Source: Granulosicoccus sp964435305 (GTDB lineage Bacteria; Pseudomonadota; Gammaproteobacteria; Granulosicoccales; Granulosicoccaceae). From it: DNA of 64,000 bases. Of the stretch, positions 41,821 through 50,618 are shown one piece after another; position 1 is the first letter of the stretch; each line of letters starts with the position of its first letter. Both the position numbers and the translations under genes were made by a program. Under the pieces are notes generated by a model. The model had not been told where the DNA came from, did no database searches, and worked only from the letters and a program-made list of their open reading frames with translations. Location: the NCBI GenBank assembly GCA_964435305.1, contig CAYSZH010000004.1, positions 1 through 64,000 of the forward strand, written 5' to 3'.

Positions 41821-44433
41821 ATGGGTGTCAGTCCTGCTACGCTTACTGGCACAGAAAAGTTACCACCACATCGCAGAAATCAAATCATGTCCTCAAGTAT
41901 GCCAATCTCCCGCACTATGCAGCCGCAGCAGGCTCGTGAGCTTCTGACTAACGAGCGCGCTTGGCAGGCTGATGGTATCGATGTCGGAGATGATATCGAT
42001 GCACTTAAAAAATCCATCGTACAGCATTTTTCGCACACGCTTGGTCGCGATATTGACCACGCCTCGCCTCAATACATATACAGCGCTGTAGCGCTGGCCG
42101 TGCGAGATCGCTTGATGGACCAATGGCGCACAACCCGTGCTGAAACAGAATCATCAAGCACTCGAAAAACCTGCTATCTCTCTCTCGAATTTTTAATGGG
42201 CCGCTCTTTATCGAATGCGGTTAATAATTTGGAAATGGTGGATCCGGTTCGTCAGGCACTGCATCAATTGGGTGTTTCACTCGAAGATGTTGAGACGCTG
42301 GAACATGATGCGGGTTTGGGTAATGGTGGCTTGGGACGACTTGCAGCCTGTTTTCTGGATAGCTGCGCGACACTGGCTTTGCCTGTTACGGGATATGGTT
42401 TGCGGTATCGCTACGGTATGTTTCGTCAGGAGCTCGAAAACGGGCATCAGATCGAAAAGCCGGATAACTGGCTGCGAGATGGGCACGTCTGGGAAATCGA
42501 GCGGCCTGAACATACCTGCGTTATCCGATTTGGCGGCTCGGTGAACGCGGTTTCTGCTGCCAATGGGAAACCCATCAGGCAGTGGGTAACAGATGAAGAG
42601 GTCCTTGCAGTGCCGTTTGATGTGCCCGTGCCAGGACACGGAAACGACGTCATTAACACGCTGAGGCTTTGGTCCGCCTCTGCGACCGACGAATTTGATT
42701 TATCCGAATTTAATGCAGGCGGTTATGCTGAAGCTGTGTCGGCAAAAACGGATGCCGAGAATATTACGATGGTGTTGTATCCAAACGATGCCAGTGAGAA
42801 CGGCAAAGTGCTGCGTCTGCGGCAACAGTACTTTCTGGTTTCTGCAAGCCTGCAGGACGCCATGCGTATTTGGCTTTCCGAACATGACGATTTCAACGGA
42901 TTTGCAGACAAGCATTGTTTTCAAATGAACGATACGCACCCGAGCCTGGCGGTAGCAGAGCTTATGCGTTTACTCATCGATGAACATTTAATGGAGTGGG
43001 ATGATGCATGGGAGATCGTATCGCGTTGCCTGGCTTACACTAACCACACGTTGCTTCCTGAAGCGCTTGAATGCTGGTCGCAGTCTATGCTTGAAGCACT
43101 GCTGCCACGGCCCATGGAAATCATCCATGAAGTGAATCGGCGCTTTCTATCTCAGGTCGCCAGGCAATGGCCAGGTGATGCAGCCAAGCAAGCCAATATG
43201 TCCATTGTGTCGTTTGATGAGCAACCGGTTGTACGTATGGCGCACCTGGCCATCGTTGGTAGCTTCTCTATTAATGGTGTGGCTCAGCTGCATTCCGATC
43301 TGTTACAAAAGGGGCTCTTTAAAGAATTCTACACTTTGTGGCCAGAGCGATTTAACAACAAAACCAATGGCGTTACTCAACGCCGATGGCTTGCCCACTG
43401 CAATCCATCGTTACGAAGCTTGCTGGCTGATCTCATTGGAAATAAATGGATTACCGACCTTGATCAGCTTGAAAGATTATTGCCTCATGTCGAGGATGAC
43501 GCAGTACAACAGCGCTGGTTGCAGGTAAAGCAACAGAACAAAGTTCGTTTAGCAGAGCTTATCAAGTCACGCACGGATGTTGATGTTGAAGAACACATGC
43601 TGTTTGACATACAAGTTAAGCGCATGCACGAATATAAGCGCCAGCTGCTATGCGCATTACACGCCGTGCATTGCTATTTACGAATTATCAACGGTGAAGA
43701 TGAGAACGACGCAGAACGATTAATATTGATAGCTGGCAAAGCGGCGCCCGGATACTATATGGCTAAGGCCATCATCAAACTCATCTGTAATGTGGGTGAC
43801 GTCATCAACAACGATCCTCGAACCAAAGGTAAGCTGCGCCTGGTTTTTCTACCTGATTACAATGTCTCCGCAATGGAAATTATCTGCCCAGCAGCGGATT
43901 TGTCCGAGCAGATATCCACCGCCGGCAAAGAGGCGTCCGGGACAGGCAATATGAAGTTCATGATGAATGGGGCGCTCACTATTGGCACATTGGACGGAGC
44001 CAATGTGGAAATTCTTGAAGCCGTGGGCGAGGACAATTTCTTCCGTTTTGGCCTGACGGTGGACGAGGTTGAAACCTTACGTCCTAGCTATTCTCCCGAC
44101 ACGACCGTAGCGATAGAGCCTCGCGTCAAGGCAATTGTAAAAGCGTTTAAAGACGGAATGTTTGATTGCGGTGATCCGGAACTTGTGAACGTGGCGCTGG
44201 ATGCGGCATTGAGCTCGGACGACCCGTGGATGACCATTGCCGATTTGCCTGACTATCTGGACGCGCAGCAGCGCGTGTCACAATGCTGGCAGGACAAAGC
44301 GCTGTGGATAAGTAAAAGTATTATAAATTCGGCAAAAAGCGGCCGCTTTTCCACCGATCGCACCATGCGCGACTACAATAACGACATATGGAATCTGTCG
44401 CCGCTGGGCCAGCCTTTCGAGGCCAACAACTAG
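41821..44433 (+). CDS. glgP: Glycogen phosphorylase
   Basis: PLP-dependent GT35 enzyme releasing glucose-1-phosphate from glycogen, up to 870 aa (E. coli 815). Motifs: SLEFLMGRSL near residue 120, EHDAGLGNGGLGRLAACF, YRYGMFRQ, NDTHPSLAV, TNHTLLPEALE, the NKTNGVTQRRWL block and the PLP lysine in GTGNMKFMMNG (about 712). The N-terminus is uncertain: ATG 41821 is the longest start, ATG 41887 (MSSSMPISR) would be closer to family length, and neither has a good ribosome-binding site. Overlaps glgX by 46 bases. Confidence 0.95.
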   Translation: MGVSPATLTGTEKLPPHRRNQIMSSSMPISRTMQPQQARELLTNERAWQADGIDVGDDIDALKKSIVQHFSHTLGRDIDHASPQYIYSAVALAVRDRLMDQWRTTRAETESSSTRKTCYLSLEFLMGRSLSNAVNNLEMVDPVRQALHQLGVSLEDVETLEHDAGLGNGGLGRLAACFLDSCATLALPVTGYGLRYRYGMFRQELENGHQIEKPDNWLRDGHVWEIERPEHTCVIRFGGSVNAVSAANGKPIRQWVTDEEVLAVPFDVPVPGHGNDVINTLRLWSASATDEFDLSEFNAGGYAEAVSAKTDAENITMVLYPNDASENGKVLRLRQQYFLVSASLQDAMRIWLSEHDDFNGFADKHCFQMNDTHPSLAVAELMRLLIDEHLMEWDDAWEIVSRCLAYTNHTLLPEALECWSQSMLEALLPRPMEIIHEVNRRFLSQVARQWPGDAAKQANMSIVSFDEQPVVRMAHLAIVGSFSINGVAQLHSDLLQKGLFKEFYTLWPERFNNKTNGVTQRRWLAHCNPSLRSLLADLIGNKWITDLDQLERLLPHVEDDAVQQRWLQVKQQNKVRLAELIKSRTDVDVEEHMLFDIQVKRMHEYKRQLLCALHAVHCYLRIINGEDENDAERLILIAGKAAPGYYMAKAIIKLICNVGDVINNDPRTKGKLRLVFLPDYNVSAMEIICPAADLSEQISTAGKEASGTGNMKFMMNGALTIGTLDGANVEILEAVGEDNFFRFGLTVDEVETLRPSYSPDTTVAIEPRVKAIVKAFKDGMFDCGDPELVNVALDAALSSDDPWMTIADLPDYLDAQQRVSQCWQDKALWISKSIINSAKSGRFSTDRTMRDYNNDIWNLSPLGQPFEANN

Positions 44434-46556
44434 AAGACTACAAATTACTGCCGGGTAAATTTGCCCCGTTTGGGGCGACTCCGGATGCGGCTGGGGTTAA
44501 TTTTGCGCTTTTCTCGGCCCATGCGGAGAAAGTAGAGCTGTGTGTTTTCGACGAAACAGGGCAACAGGAAATTGCGCGGCTGCCTTTGCCGAGTCACACC
44601 CATGATGTCTGGCATGGGTATTTACCCCTTGCAAAACCGGGCCTGATTTACGGCTACCGGGTATATGGCCCCTACAAGCCTGAAATGGGGCATCGCTTCA
44701 ACCACCACAAGTTGCTTATTGATCCCTATTCGAGGCAACTGCACGGGGAGCTGACTTGGCGTGATGAGGTGTTCGGATTTGTAGTGGGCCACCCTGATGG
44801 TGATCGATCTTTTGACAGTCGCGACAGCGCACCTTTTGTCCCCAAAAGTGTGGTCGTGGATCAATCGTTTACCTGGCGTAGCGACAAGTACCCGCGCACG
44901 CCAATTAAAGATAGCGTCATCTACGAAGCACATGTAAAAGGGCTCACCCGTTATTTTCCCGGCCTTACGGGTAAACGTCGCGGAACGTACAGTGCATTGG
45001 CTTCTGGTCCAGTGGTTCGACACTTACAGGAATTAGGAATTACCGCGGTTGAATTGCTGCCTGTACACAGTTTTGTTGATGAGCAGTTTGCGGTGGGCAA
45101 GGGGCTGAGTAATTACTGGGGTTATAACTCACTGGGGTTTTTTGCACCTGCAAATCGTTATGCGATGGCCGATCCGATTTTGGAGTTTCGTGCCATGGTA
45201 CGGGGCCTGCACCGGGCAGGCATCGAGCTGATTCTGGATGTGGTGTACAACCATACAGCAGAAGGTAATGAGCTTGGCCCAACCTTATCGTTTAAAGGCA
45301 TAGACAATGCCTCTTACTATCGGCTCGCAGAAGATCGGCGCTACTACATTAACGACAGTGGTACTGGAAACACCGTTAATGTTTCCCATCCAAGAGTGAT
45401 GCAGCTGGTGTTGGACAGTCTGCGTTACTGGGCGAATGATATGCATGTGGACGGCTTTCGATTTGATCTTGCAACTGTCCTTGGTCGAGAACTGCATGGC
45501 TTTGATCGCGGTTGTGGCTTTTTCGATTCGTTGGGGCAAGACCCAAGCCTTGCGACAACCAAATTGATCGCAGAGCCCTGGGATATTGGTATGGGCGGGT
45601 ATCAACTCGGCCAATTTCCGCGAGGTTGGTCTGAATGGAATGATCGCTATCGCGATACCATGCGGCGAATCTGGACTGGGGAGCGTGGTCTGTTGCCTGA
45701 ATTTGCGAATTATCTTCTGGGCAGCAGTGATGTCTTTGAGTGGCAGGGCCGTATGTCCAGTGCCAGCGTCAATTTCATCTGTTCACATGATGGCTTTACC
45801 TTGCGCGATTTGGTCAGTTATGCGCATAAGCATAACGGGGCTAATGGGGAGGATAACCGTGATGGGCACAGTGCAAATTATTCAACAAATTGTGGGTACG
45901 AAGGCGATACGCAAGACCCAACGATTATTCAAACCCGGCGTCGAAAACAACGCAATCTGCTCACCACACTAATGGTGTCGCAAGGTGTCCCCATGATACT
46001 GGCGGGCGACGAAATTGGAAATTCTCAGCAGGGCAATAACAACGCTTATTGTCAGGACAATGCGATTGGATGGATAGATTGGCGTGCCCGACGGGCTGAT
46101 CGAAAGCTGCAGGCGTTTCTGACACAATTGATTAAAATTCGACGATCGCAGCCAGTATTGCGACGCCCACACTTCCTGCATGCTTCAAAACTGTCCAAAA
46201 GCACTGATCTGGCAGACGTTTGTTGGTTAAATTCCCAATCCCAAAAAATGCAGGATGGGGATTGGCATAGTGACGAGGCGTTTATAGGCTTGCTTTTACC
46301 AGGAGATGCCAGTGACGATAGGGACAGCGTCGGTGAGCTTGAGCATGGAGACGGCTTGCTTCTGCTGTTTAATCTGGGTGAGCGACAAATCGAATTCGAT
46401 TTGACCGTTTGGCCGGAAATGAGTGGGCAATGGGAGCTTCTGATTGATACATTTGGTGAAGAAAGTCAGAGCGTTGACATTCAAGGCAAGATTGTGAGCC
46501 GTGCCGATTCCGTGATTATTGCGCGCTGTTATACTAAGGATAACTGCCCATCCTAG
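44388..46556 (+). CDS. glgX: Glycogen debranching enzyme
   Basis: GH13 isoamylase-type debranching enzyme acting on phosphorylase limit dextrin, 722 aa. N-terminal CBM48-like domain (FAPFGATPDAAGVNFALFSA), catalytic nucleophile Asp in HVDGFRFDLATVLG (about 355), acid Glu in LIAEPWDIG (about 392) and third Asp in ICSHDGFTLRDLVSY. YEAHVKGLT and DVVYNHTAEGNE are further hallmarks. ATG 44388 lies inside the end of glgP, giving a 46-base overlap and implying translational coupling of phosphorolysis with debranching. The C-terminal beta domain is acidic. Confidence 0.95.
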   Translation: MESVAAGPAFRGQQLEDYKLLPGKFAPFGATPDAAGVNFALFSAHAEKVELCVFDETGQQEIARLPLPSHTHDVWHGYLPLAKPGLIYGYRVYGPYKPEMGHRFNHHKLLIDPYSRQLHGELTWRDEVFGFVVGHPDGDRSFDSRDSAPFVPKSVVVDQSFTWRSDKYPRTPIKDSVIYEAHVKGLTRYFPGLTGKRRGTYSALASGPVVRHLQELGITAVELLPVHSFVDEQFAVGKGLSNYWGYNSLGFFAPANRYAMADPILEFRAMVRGLHRAGIELILDVVYNHTAEGNELGPTLSFKGIDNASYYRLAEDRRYYINDSGTGNTVNVSHPRVMQLVLDSLRYWANDMHVDGFRFDLATVLGRELHGFDRGCGFFDSLGQDPSLATTKLIAEPWDIGMGGYQLGQFPRGWSEWNDRYRDTMRRIWTGERGLLPEFANYLLGSSDVFEWQGRMSSASVNFICSHDGFTLRDLVSYAHKHNGANGEDNRDGHSANYSTNCGYEGDTQDPTIIQTRRRKQRNLLTTLMVSQGVPMILAGDEIGNSQQGNNNAYCQDNAIGWIDWRARRADRKLQAFLTQLIKIRRSQPVLRRPHFLHASKLSKSTDLADVCWLNSQSQKMQDGDWHSDEAFIGLLLPGDASDDRDSVGELEHGDGLLLLFNLGERQIEFDLTVWPEMSGQWELLIDTFGEESQSVDIQGKIVSRADSVIIARCYTKDNCPS

Positions 46557-46578
46557 ACTTACGAATACAGAGCTCGTT

Positions 46579-47292
46579 ATGAAATCGACGCTACCCGCTA
46601 CCCATTTACTGCGCCATCTGGCGTTGTTTTTATTCACCGTTATTTTTCTGCTCTCGATGATTCGCGCAGCCTATGTACTTTGGCAGTTCCCCACTGTCAT
46701 GGACACAGGGTCGTTGCTGCAGGTGTTTGCCATGGGCCTTCGATACGACCTGGCACTAATCGGAGTTTTACTGTTGCCGGTGGTGTTGCTGGGCGGTTTG
46801 TTTGGCATGTTCAGTTTTTCGCGTGCACTTGCCAAAGGGCTCATCATACTTTTGCTTTTCTTAGCCATGTTGTTTGTTCTGATAACTGAACTCATTACCC
46901 CCTATTTCATGGCAGAGCAAAGTATCAAACCCGATTTGTCTACTTTAAAAGCCATAGAGGACCCTGTTGAGACGGTGGCAAGTTTATGGGGTGCTTATTT
47001 AATTCCAGCCATTATCGGTACGGTGCTGACTGTGCTGATTATTGTTGCCTATATTGCCAGGCTAGAAACCAGCCGTATGCTTCGATTTCGACTAGCACGC
47101 TTATCCACGTTTGCACTGATGATTGTGTGTTCTGTTCTATGTGTATGGGCCGTGTATTCGCAAATTGATCCATCAAAACCACCGTTGTCACCTGCTGAAG
47201 GTTCCATAAGCAGCGAGCCGATCGTTAACGAAATAGCGTTGAACACTGGCTACAAAATGTTGTACTCAGTGGTCGCTCCATTCATCCCGTAA
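46579..47292 (+). CDS. Membrane protein resembling the N-terminal half of LtaS-type sulfatases
   Basis: 237-aa protein with about five TM segments (about 12-30, 42-65, 68-90, 92-115, 145-170, with a further one near 195). MGLRYDLALIGVLLLP and the terminal region with PLSPAEGSISSEPIVNEIALN look like the membrane domain and linker of LTA synthase/MdoB-type phosphoglycerol transferases. The catalytic sulfatase domain that should follow is missing and is not encoded in the next 160 bases in any frame. Either a truncated gene or a stand-alone membrane domain. ATG 46579 is used; the frame to 46519 overlaps glgX. The call is from remembered similarity and is moderate. Confidence 0.6.
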   Translation: MKSTLPATHLLRHLALFLFTVIFLLSMIRAAYVLWQFPTVMDTGSLLQVFAMGLRYDLALIGVLLLPVVLLGGLFGMFSFSRALAKGLIILLLFLAMLFVLITELITPYFMAEQSIKPDLSTLKAIEDPVETVASLWGAYLIPAIIGTVLTVLIIVAYIARLETSRMLRFRLARLSTFALMIVCSVLCVWAVYSQIDPSKPPLSPAEGSISSEPIVNEIALNTGYKMLYSVVAPFIP

Positions 47293-47455
47293 ACTGCGGG
47301 CTACATCACGTTACAGTACGTGCAATTAGGCTGTGTGCACATGGCGTGTGTGCCAGTCGGCAGCTTTAGCGATTTATGACGAACTGGTTATCTAAACGCC
47401 TCCAAATAAAAGCTGCAGATTAAAACTGGCTACTGCCACGGCCGTTCCCTGTCAT

Positions 47456-48496
47456 GTGAACGGAATAGAATCAAACAGTCGCGGATGGACAGCATCTTTA
47501 AGTGAAGAATTCGCTTTTGTAAAGCGTTTACCTTCGCTTGGTCGTCATATCTATGCAGACTCATCAACGCCACGTCAGTGGGCTAAAGCAGCTTGGTTTA
47601 GCTTGCAAGGTTTGCGTTATGGAACTGAACTAAGACACTTTCAGTCATTGTTTGCCTGTAGCGAACTGCGCGAAGTATTGCATCACTCTCCCAAAATACT
47701 GGATAAACCATTTAATCCTTATGTGTGCATCGACTGGACAGTACATGATCGAATGACCCAGCTTAGATCACATTTTCTTTTTCTTAAAAAAACCATGGGT
47801 GCGCGTGCATCGGAAGTCTATTCTAGCGAAGGGCATCATTTGTTTGATTTTATCGCCCGAGATGAGCTTAGCTATCGAGTAGAGCTGTTTCAGGGTTATC
47901 AAAATGAAGGGGCTATGGGCATACGCCTGTGTGATAGTCAGGGTAGGGAAATTTATACTTTAAGTTTTCATATTGGTCTGGGGCATGGTTTCGACAATGC
48001 CATTTTTATTGGAGCATTGCAGGGACCAAACGACCGAATCGAAAATCGCCAGGAATTAATTACGCTACTGACCCGCAGTCTTAATGGTTTAAGACCAAAA
48101 GCACTGATGGTTGAAATTTTATACATGGTTGCTCAGCAACTGGGTATTAATGAGCTATTCGGTGTATCCAACGCGGGGCATATTCATCAGTCTGATAAAT
48201 ATTCGGATGCCAAGCGTGCACAAATGAGTTTTGATATGGATGCCTTATGGGGTGAGTACAATGGGGTGGCGTCGGGGAAGACGCTTTATACATTGCCTTC
48301 CACACCAGAGCGAAAAGATATCGCCTCACTCAAAGCAAAGAAACGCTCCTTGTATCGAAAACGCTATGCCTGGCTTGATGAGGTCTCTGTAAAAACAGCT
48401 GAGTCCTTAGCCGAGCTCTTGGTGCGAGGTGATGTGGTTAAGTTCGAGTCAAGTGCCAGTGTTGATCAGGAATTTATACCGCACGAGGCAGCGTGA
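47456..48496 (+). CDS. DUF535 (VirK/YbjX-like) family protein
   Basis: 346-aa soluble protein of the DUF535 family, related to Shigella VirK and E. coli YbjX, which are linked to envelope integrity and resistance to antimicrobial peptides. Family-like stretches: WFSLQGLRYGTELRHFQSLF near residue 46, YVCIDWTVHDRMTQLRSHF, GEREIYTLSF-type strand, FIGALQGPN (about 182), LRPKALMVEILYMVAQQLGI and FGVSNAGHIHQS. GTG 47456 is the start. Together with the preceding LtaS-like membrane protein it hints at an envelope function. Confidence 0.85.
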   Translation: MNGIESNSRGWTASLSEEFAFVKRLPSLGRHIYADSSTPRQWAKAAWFSLQGLRYGTELRHFQSLFACSELREVLHHSPKILDKPFNPYVCIDWTVHDRMTQLRSHFLFLKKTMGARASEVYSSEGHHLFDFIARDELSYRVELFQGYQNEGAMGIRLCDSQGREIYTLSFHIGLGHGFDNAIFIGALQGPNDRIENRQELITLLTRSLNGLRPKALMVEILYMVAQQLGINELFGVSNAGHIHQSDKYSDAKRAQMSFDMDALWGEYNGVASGKTLYTLPSTPERKDIASLKAKKRSLYRKRYAWLDEVSVKTAESLAELLVRGDVVKFESSASVDQEFIPHEAA

Positions 48497-48558
48497 CAGC
48501 GTTTGTGTTATAGGGTTAGAAACGGCTTCAATATGCATAGCCAGTTTTTGCTGCTTAA

Positions 48559-49413
48559 TTAACAGCTCGGCTTTTCCACAAATGCTCTAACGTAGTCAAC
48601 TTGATAGGATGCTGGAAATACCGTTGATCTATCGGGGCTGCCTGGCCAGGTACCGCCCACTGCAAGGTTTAATAGAAAATGCACCGGCTGGGTGAAGTCG
48701 CTTGGTGTTGGGTGTGACGCGACTTTTTGTTTATCCAAATACCACTCCACTTTTTCAGGCGTCCAGATCACAGAATACAAATGAAAGTTATCACTGATTC
48801 TTGTATTGATGGTGTGGTCGTAAGGGTGCGATTCCAGTTTGCCATTCTGGTTGGTATGTAAGGTCGTGTGAAAGGTATTGTGTTCGTGCCCCAGGCTCTC
48901 CATGACATCTATTTCGGGTAAAACAGCGACACCCTCGGGCCACTGATCAAAACTTGGCAGCAGCCAGAATGCTGACCATAAACCTTTGCCACGTGGCACT
49001 TTAACCCTGGCCTCGAAGCGACCGTATTTTTGTGAAAAACCGTTTTCTGTTGTCAGTGATCCTGAAATATACGGTTGGTTTTTAACCGACTCGACTAATG
49101 CGGCTGGCGTCTTTTGCGCTGTGATATTGAGTATGCCATTGTCGATACTAAATGGATTTATCCCGTGTGTTCTGGGGTCTATATAGTATTGCAGCTCGTT
49201 ATTTATAATAATATCGCTGCCCCAGATGTAGCTTGTTTTCCACTGGCCGGTGCCTGTGTTCGCATCCCACAAGTCGAGCGTATTAAAGTCATCACTAAAG
49301 CTTTGCTGCCAGCACGCATCGTTTATCGCTTGAGCGGCAACTTTAGCTGACAGTAGCGGCAATGAAAGAAGGCCGATGGTTGCCGAGACGCCTATCGCTG
49401 AGAGTAGTTTCAT
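48559..49413 (-). CDS. Secreted glycoside hydrolase family 16 glycanase
   Basis: Endo-acting beta-glucanase/laminarinase-like enzyme, about 284 aa. From ATG 49413 it has a Sec signal peptide (MKLLSAIGVSATIGLL.., cleavage near AKVAAQA); the longer frame to 49545 would bury the signal. The GH16 catalytic signature E-I-D-x-x-E is intact in PEIDVMESLG (about 175), with GRFEARVKVPRGKGLWSAFW before it and FHLYSVIWTPEKVEWYLD after. Two cysteines lie near the ends of the mature protein and may pair. Located at the end of the exopolysaccharide cluster, it may trim or release the cell's own polymer, as ExsH/ExoK do for succinoglycan. Confidence 0.9.
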   Translation of the reverse strand: MKLLSAIGVSATIGLLSLPLLSAKVAAQAINDACWQQSFSDDFNTLDLWDANTGTGQWKTSYIWGSDIIINNELQYYIDPRTHGINPFSIDNGILNITAQKTPAALVESVKNQPYISGSLTTENGFSQKYGRFEARVKVPRGKGLWSAFWLLPSFDQWPEGVAVLPEIDVMESLGHEHNTFHTTLHTNQNGKLESHPYDHTINTRISDNFHLYSVIWTPEKVEWYLDKQKVASHPTPSDFTQPVHFLLNLAVGGTWPGSPDRSTVFPASYQVDYVRAFVEKPSC

Positions 49414-49557
49414 GCCGTTTATTGTCCGCCACCATGGGGCTGTTGTGGTATTACCAGAATGATGGCTTAGCTGATCTTCGGGCCGCCTGGTATTGTAGTC
49501 TTTTTCGCATTGCATATTTCGCCAACAGGAAACCGAATTTCTCAAATGTCCGCTTTA

Positions 49558-50577
49558 TTAAAGCGATGCAGGAGGGTGCTTGCTAAACCAATCCCAGGCA
49601 TGCTGCAGGCTTTGCTCAATGTCAGGGTAAGCGGGTTTCCACTTCAATTGCTGCATTGCAAGGCTTGCATCAGCAACCAATTCTGGCGGGTCGCCTTCGC
49701 GCCTGTCGGACAGATTATATTCAATATCCACACCCGTAATACGTCTGGTTGCTTCGATCACCTCCAGTACGGTGTAGCCTTTATTCGTGCCAAGGTTAAA
49801 CTGCTCAGCACCAGCTTCAGGTGTGTCTATCATCCGGTGTAACGCTGCAGTATGAGCTGCACAGAGATCATTGACATGGATATAATCTCTAACGCAGGTG
49901 CCATCTCTTGTATCAAAATCACTTCCGAACACTCGCAATGCGGTTTCTTTTGGATCTCCACCACCTTTAACCCTAAGTGCTTCAAAAAGTATGAGCGGTA
50001 ATAAATGTGTTTCTGGATCATGGCGCTCGCCAAGTGAGCCATCTTCGGCGCAGCCGGCCGCATTAAAGTAACGTAAAGCGACACTGCGAAAATTATAAGC
50101 TACCGCGTAGTCTTTAAGAATCTGTTCCACCATCAACTTGGACTGCCCGTAAGGGTTTATAGGATTTTGCGCAGTCGCTTCGGTAATTGGCAGTGATTCT
50201 GGCACGCCATAAGTGGCGCAGGTAGATGAAAACACAAGCCTATTGACATCGAACTTACGCATGGTGTCCATAAGGTTCAGCGTGCCCCCGACATTGTTTC
50301 GATAGTAGATATCGGGTCTGGTAACGGATTCGCCTACGTAAGCGAACGCAGCAAAATGCATCACAGCATCAAACTGATGTTTCTCAAAGACGGGTTCTAA
50401 TACCGCGCTATCCGCAATATCTCCTTGAACTAAAGTGGCGGACGCAGACGCTGCATCGGCATTGCCTCTGTCCAAATTGTCGTAGACCACCACGTTATAA
50501 CCTGATGCGTTTAGCAATCTGGCCATGTGAGAACCGATGTATCCAGCTCCTCCGGTAATCAGTATCGTCTTATTCAC
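49558..50577 (-). CDS. galE: UDP-glucose 4-epimerase
   Basis: Short-chain dehydrogenase/reductase interconverting UDP-glucose and UDP-galactose, 339 aa. NAD-binding loop ILITGGAGYIGSHMA (about 5-19), catalytic Ser in VFSSTCATYG (about 124), Tyr-x-x-x-Lys in NPYGQSKLMVE (about 149-153), then VALRYFNAAGCAEDG and CVRDYIHVNDL. All signatures match bacterial GalE. In this cluster it supplies UDP-galactose for the repeat unit and probably for the ExoY-type first transferase. Confidence 0.95.
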   Translation of the reverse strand: MNKTILITGGAGYIGSHMARLLNASGYNVVVYDNLDRGNADAASASATLVQGDIADSAVLEPVFEKHQFDAVMHFAAFAYVGESVTRPDIYYRNNVGGTLNLMDTMRKFDVNRLVFSSTCATYGVPESLPITEATAQNPINPYGQSKLMVEQILKDYAVAYNFRSVALRYFNAAGCAEDGSLGERHDPETHLLPLILFEALRVKGGGDPKETALRVFGSDFDTRDGTCVRDYIHVNDLCAAHTAALHRMIDTPEAGAEQFNLGTNKGYTVLEVIEATRRITGVDIEYNLSDRREGDPPELVADASLAMQQLKWKPAYPDIEQSLQHAWDWFSKHPPASL

Positions 50578-50618
50578 TCAATAAGTCCTATGTGCAGTTG
50601 ATTGGTTCTTTGGCTTGC

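Noticed and set aside
48533..48560. GCTG..CAGC dyad between the convergent DUF535 and GH16 genes as a bidirectional terminator
   Set aside because: Stem of four pairs and no U-run on either strand.
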